From Ideonella sp. (GTDB taxonomy: Bacteria > Pseudomonadota > Gammaproteobacteria > Burkholderiales > Burkholderiaceae_C): DNA of 64,000 nt. Under the pieces are notes generated by a model. The model did no database searches. It saw only the letters and a list, made by a program, of their open reading frames with translations, and was not told the origin of the DNA. Numbering within the stretch: position 1 is the first letter of the stretch; every line of letters starts with the position of its first letter. The position numbers and the translations under genes are program-made. Of the stretch, positions 43,207 through 52,213 are shown piece after piece. The stretch covers positions 124,001 to 188,000 of the forward strand of contig NZ_JADJDO010000040.1 of assembly GCF_016702655.1 (NCBI RefSeq), read 5' to 3'.

Positions 43207-44286
43207 TCAGGTGGGCAATGCATTGGGCGCGCCGGATGGCGCGGGCCGCGGCTGCGGGCCGCGCATCACGTGCTCGCTCTCTGCATCGAGCAGTTCCTGC
43301 AGCACGCGCCGGTACTGCGCCAGTGCCAGGTCGGCGGCGATCGGATGCATAGGCGCGGGCGGAGAGTTGTCGATCAATTGCTGCTGCGCCTCGATCATCC
43401 GGCGGTCCTCCTCGAACGCGGTGCACAGGCTCTGGTAGATCGACTCGGTGACGGTCACGTCGTCGAGACGGAAGTTGTGCGCCTGCATGAAGAAGTAGTG
43501 CGTGGACGTGTCGCTCTCGGGCGTCAAGGCCTGGCAACTGTGGAACTGGAGCGCGCCGGTCATGTCGTCGTCGTCGCGCTCGGCCGGCTTCACGTGTGTC
43601 TTCATCAGCAGCACGCCCGGCACCAGGAAGTCGTAGCTGAAGCGCCGGTTCACCTTGCCGGTGAAGCTGCCGAGGCGGGCGTGGTAGGGCGCCGGCACGG
43701 TGTTGCGCACGTCGCGCGTCACGCGGACGCCTCGGGCGACGCGGGTCACGTCGGGGCGCGACTGCGCGATGTTCGGCGAACCGCCCAGCGTCTTCTCGTG
43801 GACGTACGACAAGTGCGAGAAGTCCAGCAGGTTGTCGCAGATCAGCAGGTAGTCGGTGGCGTAGTGCAGATACCCGGGCTTGTAGCGCCAGCCATCGTCC
43901 TTCAGGGAGAAGGTCTGCGGAATCAAGGCTTCGTCCGCCCGCGTGGCGTCGCCCATCCAGATCCACAGCCAACGCTCTCTGACTACGATCGGGTACGCAC
44001 GAACGCACAGCTTGGCCGGGATCGTGTCCTGCCCCGGGATCTCGACGCACCTGCCCTGGCTGTCGTACTTGAGCCCGTGGTACGCACAGCGCACCGTGTC
44101 GCCCTCGCGGCGGCCCATCGAGAGCGGAGCATGACGGTGGGCGCACCGATTGTCGAGCGCGACCGGCGAGCCATCCGCCATTCGGTAGATGAGGATGGGC
44201 TCCCCGAGGATCGTGCGGGCGAGCAAGGTGTCGGCGAGGATCTCGTGATCCCACGCGGCCACGTACCAGCAGTTCTTCACAAACAT
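43207..44286 (-). CDS. VanA-like Rieske non-heme iron oxygenase
   Basis: A 359-residue oxygenase subunit of the vanillate O-demethylase/phenoxybenzoate dioxygenase group. The Rieske cluster is bound by CAHRHAPL and CAYHG near residues 46-72, and mononuclear iron by the DNLLDFSHLSYVH segment near residues 148-160. ATG 44286 begins the typical MFVKNCWYVAAW. No reductase (VanB) gene is adjacent, so electrons must come from elsewhere, possibly the ferredoxin and reductase at 27601-29748. It is divergent from a LysR gene. O-demethylation or ring hydroxylation of an aromatic acid is the likely reaction. Confidence 0.93.
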   Translation of the reverse strand: MFVKNCWYVAAWDHEILADTLLARTILGEPILIYRMADGSPVALDNRCAHRHAPLSMGRREGDTVRCAYHGLKYDSQGRCVEIPGQDTIPAKLCVRAYPIVVRERWLWIWMGDATRADEALIPQTFSLKDDGWRYKPGYLHYATDYLLICDNLLDFSHLSYVHEKTLGGSPNIAQSRPDVTRVARGVRVTRDVRNTVPAPYHARLGSFTGKVNRRFSYDFLVPGVLLMKTHVKPAERDDDDMTGALQFHSCQALTPESDTSTHYFFMQAHNFRLDDVTVTESIYQSLCTAFEEDRRMIEAQQQLIDNSPPAPMHPIAADLALAQYRRVLQELLDAESEHVMRGPQPRPAPSGAPNALPT

Positions 44287-44388
44287 GAGCGTCTCCGGTA
44301 CCGGCGCGTCTTGGTCGCGCTTGATGGGCCGGACTCTAGGGGACACTCCGCTTGCGCATCAATACGCGCGATCGGAGACTCTGTATCT
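44287..44388. promoter_or_regulatory. Divergent Rieske/LysR control region
   Basis: This 102-bp gap between divergent genes should hold both promoters and the LysR site. A dyad GCGC-N8-GCGC lies at about 44354-44369 and CTCCG/CGGAG flank it. I cannot choose a definite -35/-10 pair. Confidence 0.45.
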
Positions 44389-45357
44389 GTGGAACCGATA
44401 GACACCGCGTTCGACCTCAATCTTCTGCGCGTGCTGGTGGCCCTCGACCGGACTCGCAACGTGTCGCGCGCTGCCGAGACGCTCGACATGAGCCAGTCCG
44501 GTTTCAGCACCGCCCTTGCGCGGCTGCGCGAGCGCTTCGGCGATGCCCTCTTCGTGCGCACGGCAACCGGGATGGAGCCCACGCCGCGCGCGCGCCAGAT
44601 GATCGAGACGGCGCGCAGTGTGCTCGGTCAAGTCCAGGACGGAATCATCGCGCCACCGGTGTTCGAACCCGCGACGACGCGCACTGAGTTCCGCCTCGCC
44701 ATGGCCGACGTTGCCGAGATCGTTTTCATGCCGCGGCTCTTGCACCACTTTCAGGAACACGCACCGCATGCCCGCGTCAGTTGCGGCCCCCTTGTCTCGG
44801 AAGATCTGACGCTCGCTCTCGAGACTGGCGCCATCGACCTGGCGCTCGGGTACTTTCCGGATCTGGGCGCACAGGCGTTCTTCCATCAACGGCTGTACAC
44901 GCATACCTACGCTTGCATGATGCGCCGTGGTCATCCGCTGGGCGCCTCGCGACTGAGCGAGAAGAGCTACGCATCCGCGGGCCATGCCGTCGTGAGATCA
45001 CCCGCGCGAAGCAACATCTTGTTCGAGCAGTTCCTGCAACGCCGAGGCGTCGAGCGGCGCGTGGTGCTCAGTACGCCGCATCATCTGAGCCTGCCGGCGA
45101 TCGTGAGCAAATCGGACCTGATTGCGACAGTCCCGCTCGCCACCGGCGCGCTGTTTGCCGAGTTCGGAGCGATTCAGCTTGTGCCGCTGCCGTTCAGACC
45201 GCCGAGCTTCCCGGTCCAGCAGCATTGGCATCGGCTGTACAACCGCGATCCGCGCAATGCCTGGCTTCGCGGACAGGTCGCCAACCTCTTCAACGATGCC
45301 ACCGACGAGTGGGTTGAGATGGAAGCGAGGCTCTACGGAAAGTCAGTGCGCCGATAG
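44389..45357 (+). CDS. LysR-family transcriptional regulator
   Basis: A 322-residue LysR regulator. The N-terminal winged helix (LLRVLVALDRTRNVSRAAE, MSQSGFSTALARLRERFGD) is at about residues 8-65, then a linker helix and the effector domain. GTG 44389 is the best start, since no ATG precedes the helix at normal distance. It is divergent from the VanA-like gene, so it probably activates it in response to an aromatic acid. The effector domain is of the NodD/NahR-like type that often senses aromatics; this last point is a family-level guess. Confidence 0.92.
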   Translation: MEPIDTAFDLNLLRVLVALDRTRNVSRAAETLDMSQSGFSTALARLRERFGDALFVRTATGMEPTPRARQMIETARSVLGQVQDGIIAPPVFEPATTRTEFRLAMADVAEIVFMPRLLHHFQEHAPHARVSCGPLVSEDLTLALETGAIDLALGYFPDLGAQAFFHQRLYTHTYACMMRRGHPLGASRLSEKSYASAGHAVVRSPARSNILFEQFLQRRGVERRVVLSTPHHLSLPAIVSKSDLIATVPLATGALFAEFGAIQLVPLPFRPPSFPVQQHWHRLYNRDPRNAWLRGQVANLFNDATDEWVEMEARLYGKSVRR

Positions 45358-45433
45358 CCACTGTCGCGGCACGGTCGTCGGGCTCGCAATCCTGCCCCTC
45401 CACAGCTTGGCCAAGTCGATGGTGCTTCTTCAT

Positions 45434-46567
45434 TCACCCTGCATGCATCGTCAGCGCCAGTTGGTGCGCCTGCCGTCGTGCCGCGGCAGGCGGGCTGGCG
45501 TCGTTGACGGCAACGCGCGCAGGTGTGGCAGAGCGGACGCCGCGGGGCGCCGCATAGCCGGCGTGCTCTAGCGCCCAGCCTTGCGTCGCCTGGCGCAAGT
45601 CGTCGAACGCCTGCGCCGAGCCTGGCAAGAGGCGCAGTGCCGCGGCGCGTAGCACGATCTGCTCGCACGTCGTGGGGTCGAGCTGGCGCGCGACGCGTGT
45701 CCAGCAGCGCAGCACGAGCGGGTTGCGCCAGGCGTCCTCGAGCGCCCAGGTGCGCGCCGCGTCGTCGAGGTCGCGTCCCGCCTCGAGCACGCGCGGCAGC
45801 ATGGCGTGGACGAAGCGCTGGAAGTCATGCCGCAGTGGCTTGCCCGACAGCAGGGCCTCGATACGGGCGATGCGCGCACTCCACCCGGTGCGGCCGAACT
45901 GGCGCGTGACGAGCGCCTGCAGCGCCTGCGCCGGGTTGAACAGGCGCAGCCGATTGGGCGGCAGCACGAGCAGCGGCAGGCCGGCCGCCTGCGCATGCGG
46001 CAAGAGCGTGACGAAGGAGCACAGCACCGCGACGCGCGCCCATTGCGCCGCATCCAGATCGCCCGGCGCGGCATCGTTCGCGCCGCCCTCGGCGCGGCGC
46101 ATCGCGGCCAGGGCGGCGTCGAAGTCGCAGTCGTTCTTGGCCGCGTTGGCGCGCACGCTCATCACGGCAAGATTGCCGGCCGCGTAGCCGGCATCGTTGC
46201 GCACGCGGTCGATCGACGCGTCGCTCGGCGCGCCGATGCCATGCGTCAGCGCCTCGCGCGTGATCGGGCAGCAGCGAGCGTCGATCTGGCGCAGGTAGTT
46301 CGGCGTCACCTGCACGCCCTCGAAGGCGCGCCCGCGGCGCCAGGCGTTCAGGCGCAACTGCAGCCACTTGCGCACAGCGCGCGTCGGCGCCAGCGTGCGC
46401 GCGCCGAAGCAGGCGCGCCCGGCGTCCCAGCCGTGGCGCAGCGGCGAGCCGATGGCCAGCCACTCGACCGGCGGCGTGAGAGCGTGGTGGGCGAAGTCCC
46501 ATCCGATCTCGAAGCCGGTTTCGCGGTCGGTCGGGAAGCTGTCGAAGGCGAAGATTGCCTGGGCCAT
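45434..46567 (-). CDS. HNH-motif hypothetical protein
   Basis: A 377-residue protein of unknown function. Residues about 95-165 contain TPNYLRQIDARCCPITREAL and ASIDRVRNDAGYAAGNLAVM followed by SVRANAAK, the pattern of HNH nucleases (paired Cys, D-R, G-Y, N-x-x-x-x-S, N-x-x-K). The rest is helical with no recognised domain. ATG 46567 follows GGAG with good spacing, and ATG 46579 is an alternative. It is divergent from a WYL regulator, and WYL proteins often control DNA-damage or defence genes. Nuclease activity is not proven; it could be a non-catalytic relative. Confidence 0.75.
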   Translation of the reverse strand: MAQAIFAFDSFPTDRETGFEIGWDFAHHALTPPVEWLAIGSPLRHGWDAGRACFGARTLAPTRAVRKWLQLRLNAWRRGRAFEGVQVTPNYLRQIDARCCPITREALTHGIGAPSDASIDRVRNDAGYAAGNLAVMSVRANAAKNDCDFDAALAAMRRAEGGANDAAPGDLDAAQWARVAVLCSFVTLLPHAQAAGLPLLVLPPNRLRLFNPAQALQALVTRQFGRTGWSARIARIEALLSGKPLRHDFQRFVHAMLPRVLEAGRDLDDAARTWALEDAWRNPLVLRCWTRVARQLDPTTCEQIVLRAAALRLLPGSAQAFDDLRQATQGWALEHAGYAAPRGVRSATPARVAVNDASPPAAARRQAHQLALTMHAG

Positions 46568-46696
46568 GAAGTTCTCCATCGGTAGGGGTTCCCGGACACC
46601 GCGCCCGGGTTGGAGGCAGTGTCGAGCCGTACAGGCTCACTGCGTGAGCCTGCGTCACCGATCGACGGCAGGCGTGCCAGAATGCGTTCAATCCGC

Positions 46697-47674
46697 ATGG
46701 ACCGCACCGAACGCTTCTACAAGATCGAGTTGCTGATCCGCAACCGCGGCGGCGTGAGCTTCAAGACCCTGAGCGACGAGCTCGAGGTGTCGCGCGCCAC
46801 GCTCAAGCGCGATCTGCAGTACCTGCGCGACCGCATGGACGCGCCCATCGTCTACGACCGCGGCGACGACGTCTATCGCTTCGCTGCCGGCGGCGGCGCG
46901 TCCGCGGCGAGCCACCAGCTGCCCGGCCTGTGGTTCAGCGAAGCCGAGATCCACGCGCTGCTGAGCATGCATCGGCTGATCCAGGGGCTGGCCCCCGACG
47001 GCGTGCTGAGCCGCCACCTGCAGCCGATGCTGGAGAAGTTGAACGGCATGCTCGGCGCGAACGCCGACGAGTCGCGCCAGATGATGAGGCGCGTGCGCAT
47101 CGTCGGCAGCGCGGCGCGTACCGTGGCGAGCCGCCAGTTCGAGCTCGTCGGCAGTGCGCTGCAGAAGCGCCGCCGCCTGCAGCTGCGCTACTTCACGCGC
47201 AGCCGCAGCGAGCGCACCGAGCGTGTCGTCTCGCCGCAGCGCCTGGTGCACTACCGCAGCACCTGGTATCTCGACGCCTGGTGCCACCGCAGCGAGGCGC
47301 TGCGCCGATTTGCCCTCGACGCGATCGAGCACGCGCAACTTCTCGAGCAGCGCGCGAAGGAGGTGCCGATGAAGGCGGTCGAATCCGAGTTCGACGCCGG
47401 CTACGGCATCTTCGGCGGCAAGCCGGCCGGTACGGCGACCCTCGTCTTCGATGCCGAGCCCGCACAATGGGTCGCGCACGAGGCTTGGCACCCCGACCAG
47501 CGCGGCAGGCGCCTCGCCGACGGGCGCTACGAGCTGCGCCTGCCCTATGCCGACGCGACCGAGCTGCTGATGGACGTGCTGCGCTTCGCAGGCCAGGTCG
47601 AGGTGCGCGGCGACGCTGCGCTGAAGCGGGCGTTCGAGGCCCGCGTCGCAACCGCCGCCACCAGGATGGCTTGA
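46697..47674 (+). CDS. WYL-domain transcriptional regulator (YafY type)
   Basis: A 325-residue regulator with an N-terminal helix-turn-helix at about residues 3-55 (FKTLSDELEVSRATLKRDL) and a WYL domain near 135-220 (VHYRSTWYLDAWCHRSEAL), followed by the WCX domain. ATG 46697 is used; ATG 46682 adds five residues. It is divergent from the HNH-motif gene and two bases upstream of the oxidase gene. WYL domains bind nucleic acid or nucleotide ligands. Confidence 0.92.
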   Translation: MDRTERFYKIELLIRNRGGVSFKTLSDELEVSRATLKRDLQYLRDRMDAPIVYDRGDDVYRFAAGGGASAASHQLPGLWFSEAEIHALLSMHRLIQGLAPDGVLSRHLQPMLEKLNGMLGANADESRQMMRRVRIVGSAARTVASRQFELVGSALQKRRRLQLRYFTRSRSERTERVVSPQRLVHYRSTWYLDAWCHRSEALRRFALDAIEHAQLLEQRAKEVPMKAVESEFDAGYGIFGGKPAGTATLVFDAEPAQWVAHEAWHPDQRGRRLADGRYELRLPYADATELLMDVLRFAGQVEVRGDAALKRAFEARVATAATRMA

Positions 47675-47676
47675 CG

Positions 47677-48801
47677 ATGGAAGGCGTCGAAGCGGTCGTG
47701 ATCGGCGCCGGCGTCGTCGGCCTGGCCGTCGCGCGGGCGCTGGCCGGGCAGGGGCGCGAGACGCTGCTCATCGAGCGCGAGACAGCGATCGGCACCGGCA
47801 CCAGTTCGCGCAATAGCGAGGTCATCCACGCCGGGCTGTACTACGCGCAGGGATCGTTCAAGGCGCGGCTGTGCGTGCGCGGGCGCGAGCAGCTCTATGC
47901 CTACTGCGCGTCGCGCGGCGTCGCCCACCGCCGCTGCGGCAAGCTCGTCGTCGCCACCGCGCCGGACCAGCTGGCGGGCCTGGCGCAGATTGCCGAGCGC
48001 GCGCGCGCCAACGGCGTTGCCGACCTGCGCCTGCTCGATGGCACGCAAGCCCGTGCCCTCGAGCCGGCGCTGGCCTGCGCGGGCGCGATGCTGTCGCCGC
48101 ATACCGGCATCGTCGACAGCCATGGCCTGATGCTCGCGCTGCAGGGCGACTTCGAGCGCGCTGGCGGCATGCTCGCGCTGTGCTCGCCGGTGCTCGCGCT
48201 GCGCTGCGGCGGCGACGGCCACGAGATCGACGTCGGCGGCGCCGAGCCGATGACGCTGCGCGCGCGCATCGTCGTCAACGCCGCCGGGTTGCACGCGCCG
48301 GCGCTGGCGCGCGCGACGCAGGGTCTCGATGCGCGGCTCGTGCCACCGGCGCGCTTCAGCAAGGGCAGCTACTTTGCGCTCGCCACCGGCCGCGCGCCGT
48401 TTTCGCACCTCGTCTATCCGCTGCCGCAGGGCGGCGGCCTGGGCGTGCACCTGACGCTGGACCTCGCCGGCCAGGCCCGTTTCGGCCCCGACACGCAGTG
48501 GCTGGAGGGCATCGTCGATGCCGACACCCTCGACTACCGCGTCGACCCCGCGCGCGGTGACGCCTTCTACGCCGCGGTACGGCGCTACTGGCCGGACTTG
48601 CCCGACGGCGCGCTCGCGCCGGCCTACAGCGGTGTGCGGCCCAAGCTGCACGGCCCGGGGGAGCCGGCGGCCGATTTCGGCGTCCAGGGGCCGCGCGAGC
48701 ACGGCATCGCCGGCCTCGTCAACCTGTTCGGAATCGAGTCGCCGGGATTGACGAGTTGCCTTGCGCTGGCGGAGGAAGTGGTGGCCAGGCTGCAGCGCTG
48801 A
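47677..48801 (+). CDS. LhgO-like FAD-dependent oxidoreductase
   Basis: A 374-residue DAO-superfamily flavoprotein close to L-2-hydroxyglutarate oxidase. The FAD motif VVIGAGVVGLAVARALAG is at residues 7-24, SSRNSEVIHAGLYY near residue 46 is the LhgO hallmark, and GVRPKLHGPGEPAADF with FGIESPGLTSCLALAE lie at the C-terminus. It follows the WYL gene by two bases. A role in 2-hydroxyglutarate repair or a related 2-hydroxyacid is likely. Confidence 0.92.
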   Translation: MEGVEAVVIGAGVVGLAVARALAGQGRETLLIERETAIGTGTSSRNSEVIHAGLYYAQGSFKARLCVRGREQLYAYCASRGVAHRRCGKLVVATAPDQLAGLAQIAERARANGVADLRLLDGTQARALEPALACAGAMLSPHTGIVDSHGLMLALQGDFERAGGMLALCSPVLALRCGGDGHEIDVGGAEPMTLRARIVVNAAGLHAPALARATQGLDARLVPPARFSKGSYFALATGRAPFSHLVYPLPQGGGLGVHLTLDLAGQARFGPDTQWLEGIVDADTLDYRVDPARGDAFYAAVRRYWPDLPDGALAPAYSGVRPKLHGPGEPAADFGVQGPREHGIAGLVNLFGIESPGLTSCLALAEEVVARLQR

Positions 48802-48807
48802 AGACCC

Positions 48808-49556
48808 TCAACGCGTCGGCGTCGCTGCTTCCCAGTGTCCGTCGCGCAGCACCTCGTGCGGTCTGAACTGGGCCTTGTACGCCATCTTCGGGCTGCCCTC
48901 GATCCAGTAGCCGAGGTAGACATGGGGCAGCTTCAGCAGCCGCGTCTGCTCGATCTGCCACAGCACGTTGTAGGTGCCGTAGCTCGCTCCCGGATCGGGT
49001 TCGTAGAAGGTGTAGACCGCCGACAATCCGTCGTTGAGGATGTCGAGGATCGACACCATCTTCAGCGCACCGGGGCCGTCCGCTGTCGCCGGCTCGCGGA
49101 ACTCGACCAGGCGCGAGTTGACGCGGCTCTGGAGCAGGAACTGCGTGTACTGGTCGACGCTGTCGTTGTCCATGCCGCCGCCGCTGTGACGGCCGGCCTG
49201 GTAGCGCAGGTAGAGCTGGTAGTGCTCGGGCACGAAGCACAGGCGCAGCACGCGCGACTGCAACCCGGCGTGGGCGCGCCAGGCGCGGCGCTGGCTGCGA
49301 GTGGCGGCAAACGCAGCCACCGGGATGCGCAACGGCACGCAGGCGCGGCAGCCGTCGCAGTAGGGCCGGTAGGTGAACATGCCGCTGCGCCGGAAGCCCC
49401 GGCGACGAGGCCGGAATAGATGTCGGCGTGGATCAGGTGGCTGGGCGTGGCCACCTGCGAGCGCGCCAGCCGCTGCGCCAGGTAGCTGCACGGGTAGGGC
49501 GCCGTGGCGTAGAACTGCAGCGACGAGAGCGGGAGTTCCTTCGGGTGCGTCATCAT
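48808..49556 (-). CDS. bpt: Bacterial aspartate/glutamate leucyltransferase, one-base frameshift
   Basis: Bpt adds leucine from Leu-tRNA to proteins with N-terminal Asp or Glu for ClpS/ClpAP degradation. From ATG 49556 the frame gives MTHPKELPLSSLQFYATAPY up to HADIYSGLV, then the homologous sequence continues in another frame from RRGFRRSGMFTYRPYCDGC to 48808. One base is missing near 49404-49408; the total length (749) is one short of a multiple of three. Restored length would be 249 residues, normal for the family. It overlaps aat by four bases and closes the N-end-rule pair, with clpS-clpA nearby. Confidence 0.88.
49404..49408 (-). other. Frameshift site in bpt
   Basis: Joining ...DIYSGLV to RRGFRRSG requires one extra base between CTCGT and CGCCGG. 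A one-base deletion in the sequence is the simplest account. Confidence 0.8.
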
Positions 49557-50329
49557 CGCGGGTCGGCAATCTCGGGCCGGGAGGCGCGGCCTGTGCCGCG
49601 ATCGTCGTCGTCGAGCAATGCCCATGTCGAGGGATCATGGGTCCAGTCGGTGACCGGGGGCGCGCCGACCGCGGTGGCGAGGTGGGCCTCGAAGGCGCTG
49701 CGGGCGATCTCGCGCGCACCGAACGAGGCCAGGTGCTCGGTGCGCTGCTGGCAGTCGATCATCGCGATCGCGTTGCCACGGCAGAAGGCGACGAGTGCGG
49801 CGAGCGCGATCTTGGACGCGTCGGTGCGGTGCGAGAACATCGACTCGCCGAAGAACATGCGCCCCAGGCTCACGCCGTACAGGCCGCCGGCGAGCTCATC
49901 GTCGATCCAGGTCTCGAAGCTGTGTACCGCCGGCCAGGCGCAATAGGTGTCGATCATCTCGGGCATGATCCAGGTGCCCTGCTGGCCGTGGCGCGGTGTC
50001 GCGGCGCAGGACTGCATCACCTGGCGCGTCGCGCTGTCGATGCGCAACTCGCAGCCGGGCGAGCGCGCGAAGCGGCGCAGCGTCTTGCGCAGCGAACGGC
50101 TGAGGCCGAACTCGGCCACTGGCAGCACCATGCGCGGGTCGGGCGACCACCACAGCACCGGCTGTCCGTGGCTGTACCAGGGAAACACGCCGCGCGAGTA
50201 GGCCTCCACGAGGCGCTCGCGCGTGATCTCGCCGCCGGCAGCGAGCAGGCCCGGCGCCTCGCTGCGCGGGCCCAGCGCGCGGGACGTGGGCGGCAGCGGC
50301 TGGTCGCGATCGGCCAGCCAGGGGATCAC
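49553..50329 (-). CDS. aat: Leucyl/phenylalanyl-tRNA-protein transferase
   Basis: Aat attaches Leu or Phe to proteins with N-terminal Lys or Arg. The protein has 258 residues with the typical FPWYSHGQPVLWWSPDPR motif near residue 50, GTWIMPEM near residue 117 and GGLYGVSLGRMFFGESMFS near residue 148. It overlaps xdhC upstream and bpt downstream by four bases each, so the three are translationally coupled. The products mark substrates for ClpS. Confidence 0.96.
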   Translation of the reverse strand: MIPWLADRDQPLPPTSRALGPRSEAPGLLAAGGEITRERLVEAYSRGVFPWYSHGQPVLWWSPDPRMVLPVAEFGLSRSLRKTLRRFARSPGCELRIDSATRQVMQSCAATPRHGQQGTWIMPEMIDTYCAWPAVHSFETWIDDELAGGLYGVSLGRMFFGESMFSHRTDASKIALAALVAFCRGNAIAMIDCQQRTEHLASFGAREIARSAFEAHLATAVGAPPVTDWTHDPSTWALLDDDDRGTGRASRPEIADPR

Positions 50330-51330
50330 GATGCGCAGGCGGCGCCACTGGCGCCCTGGGCGGCCGCGAGCGGCGGCTTCTTCTGCGTGAGCTGCACGCC
50401 GTTGCGCACGGCGACGATCTCGGCCAGGATCGCGACCGCGATCTCGGCCGGCGTGCGGCTGCCCAGGTTCAGGCCGATCGGGCCGTGCAGGCGGTCGATC
50501 TCGTCATCCGACAGGTCGAAGAGCTTCAATCGCTCGCGGCGCTTGGCCGTGTTGCCGCGCGAGCCGAGCGCGCCGACGTAGAACGCCGGCGACTTGAGCG
50601 CCTCGAGCAGCGCCATGTCGTCGAGCTTGGGGTCGTGCGTGACGGCGACCACGGCGCAATGCGGGTCGAGCCCCATCTCGACGGCCAGGTCGTCGGGCAT
50701 CGAGCGGCTGAAGATCGTTCCCGGGATGTCCCAGGTGCGGTGGTACTCCTCGCGCGGGTCGCAGCAGGTGACCTCGAAGTCGAGCGCCTGCGCCATCGAC
50801 GCGAGCACGCGCGAGAGCTGCCCGGCACCGATCACGAGCATGCGCCAGCGCGGGCCGTAGAGCGCGCGCAGCGTGTGGCCATCGAACGCGAAGTGCTCGC
50901 CGCGCGCGGCGGGTTCGACCGCCACCGCGCCCGAGGCGATGTCGAGCCGGCGCGCGACAAGCTCGTGGCGGGCGGTGCGCGCGAGCACTTCGTCTATCCA
51001 GCCCGCATCGCGCAAGGGTTCCTGCAGCAGGCGCAGGTTGCCGCCGCAGGGCAGGCCGAAGCGGGCCGCTTCTTCCTTGGTCACGCCGTAGGCAACGATG
51101 GCGGGCGTGTCGACACGCTCGCCGTCGCGAACGCGCGCTATCAGGTCGTCCTCGACGCAGCCGCCCGAGACCGAGCCAACGACCAGGCCGTCGCCGCGCA
51201 GCGCAAGCAGCGCGCCCGGCGGGCGCGGCGCCGAGCCCCAGGTCTCGATGACCGTGACCAGCCACACCGCGTGGCCCGCGCCGTGCCAGTCGCGCGCCTG
51301 CGCGAGAACCTGCAGATCGAGGCTGTCCAT
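50326..51330 (-). CDS. XdhC/CoxI family protein
   Basis: A 334-residue maturation-factor-like protein of the XdhC family, which inserts sulfurated molybdenum cofactor into xanthine dehydrogenase-type enzymes. The N-terminal XdhC_CoxI segment includes GSAPRPPGALLAL and GSVSGGCVEDDL near residue 52; the C-terminal Rossmann domain has MLVIGAGQLSRVLASMA near residue 165 and ALGSRGN. No molybdenum hydroxylase gene is in the window. The stop overlaps the aat start. Confidence 0.9.
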   Translation of the reverse strand: MDSLDLQVLAQARDWHGAGHAVWLVTVIETWGSAPRPPGALLALRGDGLVVGSVSGGCVEDDLIARVRDGERVDTPAIVAYGVTKEEAARFGLPCGGNLRLLQEPLRDAGWIDEVLARTARHELVARRLDIASGAVAVEPAARGEHFAFDGHTLRALYGPRWRMLVIGAGQLSRVLASMAQALDFEVTCCDPREEYHRTWDIPGTIFSRSMPDDLAVEMGLDPHCAVVAVTHDPKLDDMALLEALKSPAFYVGALGSRGNTAKRRERLKLFDLSDDEIDRLHGPIGLNLGSRTPAEIAVAILAEIVAVRNGVQLTQKKPPLAAAQGASGAACAS

Positions 51331-51351
51331 GATGTCGAACCCGACGCCGAT

Positions 51352-52056
51352 TCAGGCCGCAGGCTTGCGGCCGGGAGCCTTCCTGGCCGCCGCCGGCGCG
51401 GCGGTGGATTGCGGCTGCAACCCCTCTGACATGCCGATCAGCACGCCGCTGACGAGCGCGGAGTAGCCCTGCAGCATCGCCTGCGCCGCCTTCAGGCCCG
51501 TCGAGCGGCTGGCGCGCAGGGCCGACTGCGCCTGGGCGAGCATCTGCTCGACCGACTGGTTGGCGAGCACGCCGCTGCTCGTGCCCTTGACCTTCATCGT
51601 TTCGAGCACCTTGTCCCAGGGCCCCTGGAGCGGCGCACCAGCACCGTGCGCGGCCTTGCCGACGGCGGCAAAGAACATGTCTTCCATCTGCTCGAGGTTG
51701 GCGAGCGCGCCCTTCAACTGCTTCTCCTGCAGGTCGACACCCTGGCCGACGAACTGCTCGAGCGCGCGTCGATGCGCTTCGACGGCCTTGAGCAGTGCCG
51801 CGTCCATGCCTGCCAGCGCCTGGCCGAGCACCGCTTCGACATCGGGCATCGGCAGGCCGCTGCGCGCCGCGCCGGTCGAGGCGGCTTCGGTCACGGTCTT
51901 GAGCACGCCGCGGATGTTCTTCAGCGTCAGCTCGCGCCCCTGCAGGGCCTTGAGCGTGGCCTCGCTGACCGCCTTGCGAAGTGCTTCGCCCTGCTGGGTC
52001 GTGGCCTGGGAGAACATGTCGATCATTGCGTCCTGGTCGATGCCTGACTTGATCAT
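51352..52056 (-). CDS. Uncharacterised phasin-like protein
   Basis: A 234-residue, almost wholly helical protein rich in Ala, Gln and Lys, with long amphipathic segments (for example LKNIRGVLKTVTEAA and LANLEQMEDMFFAAVGKAA) and an Ala/Pro/Lys-rich tail ending PGRKPAA. The tail and helix pattern resemble phasins that coat polyhydroxyalkanoate granules, but no clear phasin motif is seen. ATG 52056 begins the helical region and is 21 bases upstream-clear of the xdhC gene. Function is unknown. Confidence 0.75.
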   Translation of the reverse strand: MIKSGIDQDAMIDMFSQATTQQGEALRKAVSEATLKALQGRELTLKNIRGVLKTVTEAASTGAARSGLPMPDVEAVLGQALAGMDAALLKAVEAHRRALEQFVGQGVDLQEKQLKGALANLEQMEDMFFAAVGKAAHGAGAPLQGPWDKVLETMKVKGTSSGVLANQSVEQMLAQAQSALRASRSTGLKAAQAMLQGYSALVSGVLIGMSEGLQPQSTAAPAAARKAPGRKPAA

Positions 52057-52213
52057 GGGGAGTTCCTCGCTGCTTGGGGTTGCTGGGGGGATGGGGGCAA
52101 GAGCGACGCCATCGCGTGCCATTGTGCGCCTCATGGCAGCGTCCCGGCCTGTATCCGGTGCAAGCCGGGCGCAAGCTGCCGCCCGGCTCCTTCGTTGCCT
52201 GGCGCGCTGCCGG

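Noticed and set aside
43270..44388. N-terminal extension of the LysR gene by more than 370 codons
   Set aside because: The upstream frame is antisense to the Rieske oxygenase; the GTG at 44389 starts the normal LysR helix-turn-helix.
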